From an uncultured Oscillospiraceae bacterium (GTDB lineage: Bacteria; Bacillota_A; Clostridia; Oscillospirales; Oscillospiraceae): 5,592 nt of DNA. Each line of letters starts with the position of its first letter. Position 1 is the stretch's first letter. A model generated the notes under the pieces. The model was not told the origin of the DNA, did not search any database, and saw only the letters and a list, made by a program, of their open reading frames with translations. The translations under genes were made by a program, and so were the position numbers. Shown in pieces: positions 1 through 4,714 of the stretch. The stretch lies in assembly GCA_900762245.1 (NCBI GenBank), contig CAAFFR010000147.1, forward strand, positions 1 through 5,592, written 5' to 3'.

Positions 1-455
1 ACGATGGCTTTTGCGTGCTTGGTCTTGCCGATCCAGGTGTAATTGCGGATACGGTTATTTTTGTTGAAATTCCAGATAAATTTCAGATGATCCCAATCCA
101 GCCGCTCTATGCAGCCAGCGGGCATATCCGGGCGTACTTTGCCCAGATTGTGAAGATACCGGCTGACAGCACCCCATAGGCAAGTCCATCTGGAAAAATC
201 CAGATAAATGATGGTATCGCACTTTTCCAGACGCATCTCCATCGTGCGGCTGTAGTTGCCATCGATGATCCACTGGTCCATATTCAACGCCAAAGCCAGC
301 CGGGAATCAAATTCCTCCCGGGTCACATTCTTCCAGCCTTTTTTCCACCAAAGCTGGTCCAGATGGACAAGGGGGAGGCCCAGCTTTTCCCGTAAAGCCC
401 GGGCAAGGGTAGATTTTCCGCTGCCGGAGCAGCCTATGATCAAAATTCGTTCCAT
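1..455 (-). CDS. FlaR-like P-loop nucleotide kinase (topology modulation protein family), C-terminus off window
   Basis: The first 151 codons of a small cytosolic P-loop kinase related to adenylate kinase, in the family usually annotated 'topology modulation protein' or FlaR-like. It begins MERILIIGCSGSGKSTLARA, with Walker A GCSGSGKST at residues 8-16. Family landmarks follow: HLDQLWWKKGW (31-41), a DQWIIDGNYSRTM segment (60-72), DTIIYLDFSRW (80-90) and the late block ERLDWDHLKFIWNF (117-130). Relatives are about 170-180 residues, so roughly 20-30 residues lie beyond the left edge and no stop is visible. The ATG at 455-453 has AGGAG at 460-464, five bases upstream. The true substrate is not established for the family, and the name should not be read as proof of a role in DNA topology. 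It lies downstream of proS on the same strand, separated by 115 bp containing two hairpins. No confident promoter of its own was found. Confidence 0.85.
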   Translation of the reverse strand, partial: MERILIIGCSGSGKSTLARALREKLGLPLVHLDQLWWKKGWKNVTREEFDSRLALALNMDQWIIDGNYSRTMEMRLEKCDTIIYLDFSRWTCLWGAVSRYLHNLGKVRPDMPAGCIERLDWDHLKFIWNFNKNNRIRNYTWIGKTKHAKAI

Positions 456-466
456 GATTCTCCTGC

Positions 467-495
467 CAAAGCCTTCCTCAAAGGGGAAGGCTTTG
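467..495. repeat. Perfect 11-bp hairpin immediately upstream of the kinase ribosome binding site
   Basis: CAAAGCCTTCC (467-477) and GGAAGGCTTTG (485-495) are exact inverted repeats around a 7-base loop. Neither strand has a proper U-tract after the stem, so it is not a convincing terminator. In the minus-strand transcript the stem ends two bases before AGGAG (464-460) of the kinase gene, so it could influence mRNA stability or translation initiation. It may also be the remnant of a dispersed intergenic repeat; that is inference. Confidence 0.6.
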
Positions 496-532
496 TTACG
501 TTTATTCATTATGTAAACCTGCTATGCTAAGG

Positions 533-564
533 AACAGGCCTGCTGTTTGCAGGCCTGTTTTTTT
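533..564 (+). terminator. Intrinsic-terminator-like hairpin downstream of proS, U-tract on plus strand
   Basis: AACAGGCCTGC (533-543) and GCAGGCCTGTT (549-559) form a perfect 11-bp GC-rich stem with a 5-base loop. On the plus strand it is followed by an unbroken T run, 558-564. On the minus strand, where proS ends seven bases away at 571, the stem is preceded by seven A and followed only by TTCCTTAG. It therefore resembles a rho-independent terminator oriented for plus-strand transcription, possibly acting in both directions with weaker efficiency for proS. No plus-strand gene is seen to its left in this window. Confidence 0.6.
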
Positions 565-570
565 CATTTC

Positions 571-2007
571 TTAGTAAGCAACGCCCCAGTAGATCATCTT
601 ATCGGCAGGCTTACCGCAGCAGGCGCAGGTTTCACCCAGCTTTTCCTGTGCGAAGGGGATGCAGCGGGAGGACATGCCGGCCTTTTCCTTCATGGCCAGT
701 TCGCATTCCAGATCGCCGCACCACATGGTCTTGACGAAGCCGCCGTTGGTTTCCTGCAGCTCCTTGGCTTCTTCCAGGGAGTGAGCCTCGTAGATGTGCT
801 CTTCCAGATTCTTCTTGGCCCGGGCGTACATACCGTCGTGGACAGCCTGCAGCTGTTCCGCCACTGCCTGCTCCAGCTCTTCCAGCTTCACAACGATCTT
901 TTCCCCGTCGTTGCGGCGGACCAGCACGCACTGGCCGTTCTCCAGATCCCGGGGACCGCACTCGACGCGCAGGGGGACACCCTTCATCTCGTACTCGGCG
1001 CACTTCCAGCCCATGGAGTTGTCGGAATCATCCAGCTTGACACGGAAACCGGCATTGATCAGGCGATCCTGGATGGCGTTGGCACCTTCCAGAACGCCAG
1101 CCTTATGCTGGGCGATGGGCAGGACAACCACCTGGATAGGAGCCACCTTGGGGGGCAGCACCAGGCCGTTGTTGTCGCCGTGGGTCATGATGATGCCGCC
1201 GATCAGACGGGTGGAAACGCCCCAGGAGGTCTGGTGGGGATTGGTCTTCTTGTTGGTCTTGTCGGTGAACTCGATCTCGAAGGCCTTGGCGAAACCGTCA
1301 CCGAAGTAGTGAGAGGTACCGGCCTGCAGGGCCTTGCGGTCATGCATCATGCACTCGATGGTGTAGGTAGCCTCGGCACCGTTGAACTTTTCCTTATCGG
1401 TCTTCTGACCCCGGGTAACGGGCATAGCCAGCACATTCTCGCAGAAGTCGGCATAGACATTCAGCATGGTCTCGGTAAAGGCCTTGGCTTCCTCTGCGGT
1501 AGCGTGGAGGGTATGGCCCTCCTGCCACAGAAATTCCCGGTGACGCAGGAAGGGGCGGGAGGTCTTCTCCCAGCGCAGCACGCTGCACCACTGGTTATAC
1601 TTCATGGGCAGATCCCGGTGGGACTGCAGAACATTTGCAAAGTGCTCGCAGAACAATGTCTCGGAGGTGGGACGGATGGCGTACTTCTCCTCCAGACGCT
1701 CGCCGCCGCCCAGGGTGACCCAGGCGCACTCGGGAGCGAAGCCCTCAACATGGTCCTTTTCCTTCTGCAGCAGGCTTTCGGGGATCAGCATGGGCATGTA
1801 GACGTTTTCTACACCCTGCTTCTTGAACTCCTTGTCCATAATGTTCTGGATGTTCTCCCAGATGGCATAGCCATAGGGACGGTAGATGAAGACGCCCTTA
1901 ATGGAGGAATAGTCGATGAGCTGTGCCTTCTTGCACACATCGGTAAACCACTGGGCAAAGTCCACCTCCATATCGGTGATCTGCTCAACCTTCTTATCTT
2001 TTGCCAT
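571..2007 (-). CDS. proS: Prolyl-tRNA synthetase, type 3 (archaeal/eukaryotic-like)
   Basis: A cytosolic class II aminoacyl-tRNA synthetase that charges tRNA-Pro with proline using ATP. The chosen start gives 478 residues, matching the roughly 480 of type-3 ProRS. Motif 1 lies around residues 38-75 (YGYAIWENIQ), the TSE loop is at 114-116, motif 2 at 145-168 (RWEKTSRPFLRHREFLWQEG), and motif 3 at 261-286 (SWGVSTRLIGGIIMTHGD). The anticodon-binding domain spans about 288-390. The C-terminal zinc-type domain keeps four cysteines as C-x4-C (430, 435) and C-x2-C (461, 464), and the protein ends in the family's C-terminal tyrosine. The large editing insertion of bacterial-type ProRS is absent. The ATG at 2007 is preferred over the one three codons upstream because AGAGG sits nine bases before it, whereas the upstream ATG abuts that site. 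The 5' leader is about 35 nt, with no room for a T-box. No frameshift or missing core motif was seen. Confidence 0.96.
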   Translation of the reverse strand: MAKDKKVEQITDMEVDFAQWFTDVCKKAQLIDYSSIKGVFIYRPYGYAIWENIQNIMDKEFKKQGVENVYMPMLIPESLLQKEKDHVEGFAPECAWVTLGGGERLEEKYAIRPTSETLFCEHFANVLQSHRDLPMKYNQWCSVLRWEKTSRPFLRHREFLWQEGHTLHATAEEAKAFTETMLNVYADFCENVLAMPVTRGQKTDKEKFNGAEATYTIECMMHDRKALQAGTSHYFGDGFAKAFEIEFTDKTNKKTNPHQTSWGVSTRLIGGIIMTHGDNNGLVLPPKVAPIQVVVLPIAQHKAGVLEGANAIQDRLINAGFRVKLDDSDNSMGWKCAEYEMKGVPLRVECGPRDLENGQCVLVRRNDGEKIVVKLEELEQAVAEQLQAVHDGMYARAKKNLEEHIYEAHSLEEAKELQETNGGFVKTMWCGDLECELAMKEKAGMSSRCIPFAQEKLGETCACCGKPADKMIYWGVAY

Positions 2008-2016
2008 ATATTTCAT

Positions 2017-2021
2017 CCTCT
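2017..2021 (-). promoter_or_regulatory. Ribosome binding site that decides the proS start
   Basis: AGAGG on the minus strand lies nine bases before the ATG at 2007. An alternative in-frame ATG at 2016-2014 directly abuts this site and would lack usable spacing. Confidence 0.65.
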
Positions 2022-2048
2022 CAGGTTTTTCCAAATTTCGTAGTGTAT

Positions 2049-2077
2049 ATTGTAGCACATTTGTCAAGAGGTTGCAA
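2049..2077 (-). promoter_or_regulatory. Sigma-A-type promoter for proS
   Basis: On the minus strand, TTGCAA (2077-2072), a 17-base spacer and TACAAT (2054-2049), with a TGC extended -10. Transcription would start near 2042 and give a leader of about 35 nt. An overlapping TTGACA (2067-2062) is closer to the -35 consensus, but it has no -10 match at 16-18 bases. Confidence 0.75.
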
Positions 2078-2124
2078 TTGTTATGGAAAGAAATTTCTGA
2101 TTCTCCTGTATCTAACTTTTTTAG

Positions 2125-2153
2125 CGAAGTACCTTGACAGGCGAGGTACTTCG
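2125..2153. promoter_or_regulatory. Inverted-repeat operator, probable PadR autoregulatory site
   Basis: CGAAGTACCT (2125-2134) and AGGTACTTCG (2144-2153) are perfect 10-base arms around a 9-base centre. The -35 hexamer TTGACA starts at the last base of the left arm, and the right arm lies wholly within the promoter spacer, so a bound dimer would block RNA polymerase. Dyad operators overlapping their own promoter are typical of PadR-family repressors. Assignment to the adjacent PadR is inference from position. As RNA it is not a terminator, because no U-tract follows. Confidence 0.7.
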
Positions 2154-2162
2154 TGTTATCAT
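2134..2162 (+). promoter_or_regulatory. Strong sigma-A promoter of the padR operon
   Basis: A perfect TTGACA -35 (2134-2139), a 17-base spacer and TATCAT -10 (2157-2162), with TGT just upstream making an extended -10. The predicted start is near 2169-2170. The ribosome binding site AAGGAGGG (2171-2178) then follows almost at once, so the leader is very short, about 16-17 nt. Confidence 0.85.
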
Positions 2163-2185
2163 AAAAGCGCAAGGAGGGATGCACA

Positions 2186-2524
2186 ATGTCTATCGCCGGC
2201 GATCTGATCCGCGGGCATACCGATGCCATCATTCTGGCCCGGCTGCTGCGGGGCGACAGCTACGGCTACGAGATCAATAAGACCATCTCCACCCTCTCCT
2301 CAGGACGGTTTGAGCTGAAGGAAGCCACCCTTTACACCGCTTTCAAGCGGCTGGAGGAGCTGGGCTACATCGCCTCCTATTGGGGCGGCAGCGGAGCCGG
2401 TGCCCGGCGGCGGTACTACACCATCACCGCCCAGGGCCGGGAGGCCTGCTTCCGTCTGCTGGCAGAGTGGAACGAAACCAAAGACATTATGGATAAACTT
2501 CTGGAAGTGGAGGAAAGACTATGA
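2186..2524 (+). CDS. PadR family transcriptional regulator
   Basis: A 112-residue cytosolic winged-helix DNA-binding protein of the short (subfamily 2) PadR type. Residues 9-30 (GHTDAIILARLLRGDSYGYE) form the canonical PadR N-terminal helices. Residues 44-62 (LKEATLYTAFKRLEELGYI) contain the recognition helix with the family's TLY-xxx-RLE-x-GYI pattern. Residues 73-81 (ARRRYYTIT) form the wing, and about 83-112 a C-terminal dimerisation helix. ATG at 2186 has AAGGAGGG seven bases upstream. Its stop overlaps the next gene's start as ATGA (2521-2524), so the two are probably translationally coupled. It most likely represses its own operon through the dyad at 2125-2153 and is relieved by an unknown signal. 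The family assignment is secure. The inducer and any other targets cannot be read from the sequence. Confidence 0.93.
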   Translation: MSIAGDLIRGHTDAIILARLLRGDSYGYEINKTISTLSSGRFELKEATLYTAFKRLEELGYIASYWGGSGAGARRRYYTITAQGREACFRLLAEWNETKDIMDKLLEVEERL

Positions 2525-3369
2525 GAGAGCAACTGATTCAGTATGTGGAGCTGCTCTTCGCAGGCACAAGGGATTGCGAGGATATTAAGCAGGAAATTCT
2601 ACAGAATACCCTTGACCGTTATGACGATCTGATCGCAGAGGGCAAGGTTCCCGAGGCCGCCTACCGGCTGGCCATTACCGGCATTGGGGATATCAATGAG
2701 ATTCTGGGCACTAAGCCTCAGACCGCTGTCGCCCCCGTCCCCGCAGCTTTGGATAAGGAGTATCAGGATACTCCCGGCAAAAAGCTGATGCGGGCCATCG
2801 CTGTGGGACTGTACATTCTGTGTCCCCTTCCCCTGATCGTTCTGAGCGAATTTCTGGGCTGGGATAACGTCGGATTGTGCGGAACGCTGAGCATTGTGGC
2901 TGTGGCAACCGTTCTTATGATTCTGGGCGCAAAAAAAGATCCCAAAGAAGAGGAAGAAGAACGGCGGGAACGGGAGGAGGCAGCCCGGAAATCTCCCCTT
3001 GCCAAAAGTGTTTCCGGCCTTGTCTGGGCCGTCGGTCTGGCAGCCTACTTTCTCATCAGCTTCGCAACTCTGGCATGGCACATCACCTGGGTCATCTTCC
3101 CCATTCTGGGAGCGGTGGATAAGCTGCTGAGTACCATCCTAGAAGCCAAGGAGGCAAAACACCGTGATTTCCCAGTTTCCCCCAAGGGATCTCTGCGTAA
3201 AAGCATCGATAGCATCATCGGCGCTGTGGGTCTGGTCCTGTATTTGATCCTCAGCTTTGCCACCGGTGCATGGTACATCACTTGGCTGGTCTTCCCCATT
3301 GCCGGCGCGGTAAAGGGACTGGCCAGTGCCATTTTCGATTACAAGGAGGCTATGGAACATGAAGCGTAA
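2521..3369 (+). CDS. HAAS-domain (DUF1700-like) multi-pass membrane protein with duplicated C-terminal membrane unit
   Basis: A 282-residue protein. Residues 1-63 form a helical cytosolic domain of the HAAS/DUF1700 type, seen in partners of PadR regulators, with the pattern of a HAAS four-helix unit including DRYDDLIAEGKVPEAAYR (32-49). Membrane segments follow at about 91-110 and 117-137, then a highly charged stretch 138-163 (KKDPKEEEEERREREEAARK) likely to be cytosolic. Two copies of a hydrophobic unit come next (161-212 and 226-277), each reading roughly SFATxAWxITWxxFPIxGAV. GGAGG at 2509-2513 is seven bases before ATG. The start overlaps padR by 4 bp, and the end overlaps the next gene by 11 bp. 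Its likely role is membrane sensing or signal transfer linked to the PadR regulator, but no enzymatic motif is visible and the function is unknown. The HAAS assignment is from pattern recognition and could be confirmed by a profile search. Confidence 0.82.
   Translation: MREQLIQYVELLFAGTRDCEDIKQEILQNTLDRYDDLIAEGKVPEAAYRLAITGIGDINEILGTKPQTAVAPVPAALDKEYQDTPGKKLMRAIAVGLYILCPLPLIVLSEFLGWDNVGLCGTLSIVAVATVLMILGAKKDPKEEEEERREREEAARKSPLAKSVSGLVWAVGLAAYFLISFATLAWHITWVIFPILGAVDKLLSTILEAKEAKHRDFPVSPKGSLRKSIDSIIGAVGLVLYLILSFATGAWYITWLVFPIAGAVKGLASAIFDYKEAMEHEA
3001..3354 (+). repeat. Intragenic duplication: two copies of a ~52-residue membrane unit
   Basis: Codons 161-212 and 226-277 of the HAAS-domain gene encode two alignable units, first copy from 3001 and second from 3196, joined by a 13-residue polar linker. 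By hand alignment without gaps 28 of 52 residues are identical, strongest in SFATxAWxITWxxFPIxGAV and the closing KEA. The DNA has diverged much more, so the duplication is not recent. Each unit probably makes one membrane hairpin. Confidence 0.8.
3343..3349 (+). promoter_or_regulatory. Ribosome binding site that decides the third operon gene's start
   Basis: AAGGAGG inside the end of the HAAS gene lies nine bases before ATG at 3359. It favours the MKRNAIIQ start over an in-frame ATG at 3326, which lacks a comparable site and would place eleven residues, including two arginines, ahead of the membrane anchor. Confidence 0.8.
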
Positions 3370-4528
3370 TGCCATTATCCAAATCATTCTCTGGAGCATT
3401 GTCATTGTGATACTTTGCTCCATTATGGCAAGTGTCATGCTGGGATGGAATTTTCGGGCAAAATCCTGGACATTGAACCTTGATGCCCCCATAGGAACCA
3501 GTTCAGTCGAGTTAGCCACCACCCCCGCAGACCCCACGCTTGGTATTCTCAATGAGGACGTAAAGCTCTTTGCAGCCCCCTCCCCGGATGCTACACCTAT
3601 TGAACCACTGAAAAAGGGGGACACCGTAGAAGTTTCTAGTTTTGTAGATGTAGAGTCTGGATCTTGGGCATTGGTCCTCTCCCCCTCTCAAACCTTGGGC
3701 TGGATTATGGAGAAATACATTGATATTCAAAGCAATAGTGTCGGGCATTCTTCCGTGCGCACTGAAAATTTTGAAACACCCATCTACGAGACGGAATATA
3801 TCAATGTATCCGGCGACAAGCACAACTTCTCCCCCACCGGGATTTCTGAGCTAAAGATCGAATGGGTAGCCGGTGATATCCTCATCCAGCCCACGGATAC
3901 GGACCAGATCACCGTCAAGGAAGACGGTGTCTCCGATAAAAAATATGCCATGGTCCTGCGTCAGAGCGGCAACACCCTGAAAATCCAGTTCTGCGAGGAT
4001 ACGGCTTTCGGCTTCGGCATCCACTTCAACACCCCGGATATCACCAAAGACCTGACCATTCTGGTTCCCAAAGACTGGCAGCTGGATTCTCTGGAAATCG
4101 ACTGTGCCAGCGCCACCGTAGAGGTCAACGATATGACCATCCGGGAGGTAGACTTCGACGGTGCCTCCGGTACCTGCGAATTTGAAAACTGCACCGTGGA
4201 GGAAATGGACATCGCCACCGCCTCCGGTGATGTGAAATTTGTGGGCAGCCTCGGTATGCTGGACTGCGATGCCGCCTCCGCCAGCGTCTACGCCGTGCTG
4301 TCCAATACCCCCAGACGGCTGGATATGGACTCCATGTCCGGTGATCTGGAGATCATCCTGCCGGAGGATGCCGGCTTTACGCTGGCCCTGACTGCCATGA
4401 GCAGCGACTTTACCTCCGATTTTGAAACCACCATGAAAAACGGCAACTACGTCTGCGGCGACGGAAGCTGCCGCATCAACGTGGATGCCCTCAGCGGCGA
4501 TGTGATCATCCGCAAAAGTGAAGCATAA
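3359..4528 (+). CDS. Membrane-anchored SH3b-like plus DUF4097-family beta-repeat protein
   Basis: A 389-residue protein. Residues 1-4 (MKRN) are positively charged and are followed by one membrane segment, about 5-28. With no signal-peptidase site evident this is probably a signal anchor placing the rest outside the cell. Residues 60-123 resemble a bacterial SH3 domain: LNEDVKLFAAPSPDATPIEPLKKGDTVEV, then WALVL and GWIMEKYI. Residues about 143-386 match the DUF4097 (LiaF/'putative adhesin'-like) beta-repeat fold, with recurring D-x-x-S-[GA]-[DT]-[VL] steps such as TASGDVKF, SMSGDLEI and ALSGDVII. Ectodomain cysteines include two C-x4-C pairs (273/278, 366/371). It starts inside the HAAS gene (11-bp overlap) and is the last gene of the operon, followed by a strong terminator. 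By analogy with DUF4097 and LiaF relatives it may report on or respond to envelope stress, but binding partners are unknown. DUF4097 is a confident call; the SH3b call is moderate. Confidence 0.85.
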   Translation: MKRNAIIQIILWSIVIVILCSIMASVMLGWNFRAKSWTLNLDAPIGTSSVELATTPADPTLGILNEDVKLFAAPSPDATPIEPLKKGDTVEVSSFVDVESGSWALVLSPSQTLGWIMEKYIDIQSNSVGHSSVRTENFETPIYETEYINVSGDKHNFSPTGISELKIEWVAGDILIQPTDTDQITVKEDGVSDKKYAMVLRQSGNTLKIQFCEDTAFGFGIHFNTPDITKDLTILVPKDWQLDSLEIDCASATVEVNDMTIREVDFDGASGTCEFENCTVEEMDIATASGDVKFVGSLGMLDCDAASASVYAVLSNTPRRLDMDSMSGDLEIILPEDAGFTLALTAMSSDFTSDFETTMKNGNYVCGDGSCRINVDALSGDVIIRKSEA

Positions 4529-4534
4529 TACGCA

Positions 4535-4579
4535 AAGCACCGCCAGCCCCTAAGGGTTGGCGGTGCTTCCATCTTTTTT
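4535..4579 (+). terminator. Intrinsic terminator of the padR operon
   Basis: AAGCACCGCCAGCCC (4535-4549) pairs with GGGTTGGCGGTGCTT (4554-4568) over 15 bp with a single G-U pair and a CTAA loop, followed by CCATCTTTTTT. It begins seven bases after the stop codon of the DUF4097 gene. It lacks a good U-tract on the minus strand, so it should act mainly on plus-strand transcripts. Confidence 0.93.
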
Positions 4580-4580
4580 C

Positions 4581-4706
4581 TGTCATTGCGAGGAGCGCAG
4601 CGACGTGGCAAGCCCCTGCGAATTTCCAGAAAGTGTTGTTTAGGGGGGCTGCGCGAACCTTCGAGGGGGATTGCCACACCAGTGTGCGCACCGGTTCGAA
4701 ATGACA
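4581..4706. repeat. 126-bp MITE/REP-like palindromic intergenic repeat
   Basis: The element opens TGTCATTGCGA (4581-4591) and closes TCGAAATGACA (4696-4706), terminal inverted repeats matching at 10 of 11 positions. Inside, GTGGCAA (4605-4611) pairs with TTGCCAC (4671-4677), continued by C-rich and G-rich arms (4612-4617 and 4664-4669). A smaller palindrome GTGCGCAC lies at 4684-4691. Sequences starting TGTCATTGCGAGGAGCG and ending in a mirrored ATGACA are familiar as dispersed non-coding repeats in Oscillospiraceae-type and some other bacterial genomes. No convincing target-site duplication is visible and it has no coding capacity. It fills the gap between two convergent genes, and its folded RNA could protect or terminate either 3' end, including that of rsmE. 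Confidence 0.82.
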
Positions 4707-4714
4707 TCTAGTTA

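Noticed and set aside
547..2043. A 498-codon open frame on the plus strand opposite proS
   Set aside because: It mirrors a fully motif-complete ProRS. Its product is a Leu/Gly/His-rich antisense translation with no recognisable domain and no ribosome binding site.
2062..2067. TTGACA on the minus strand as the proS -35 box
   Set aside because: No -10 match lies 16-18 bases downstream. The TTGCAA/TACAAT pair with an extended -10 fits better.
2089..2098. Palindrome AGAAATTTCT between the divergent promoters
   Set aside because: It is short, AT-only at its core, and not repeated nearby, so chance in AT-rich intergenic DNA is likely.
2008..2232. An N-terminal extension of proS up to position 2232
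   Set aside because: It would run through the proS promoter, the operator and the start of padR. Type-3 ProRS family length and the AGAGG site support the start at 2007.
3326..3358. An earlier in-frame ATG for the third operon gene
   Set aside because: There is no good ribosome binding site before it. ATG at 3359 has AAGGAGG at nine bases and gives a standard Lys/Arg-then-membrane-segment N-terminus.
3851..4540. A 229-codon open frame on the minus strand opposite the DUF4097 gene
   Set aside because: It is low-complexity Gly/His/Val-rich antisense of a repetitive gene, and it runs into the operon terminator.
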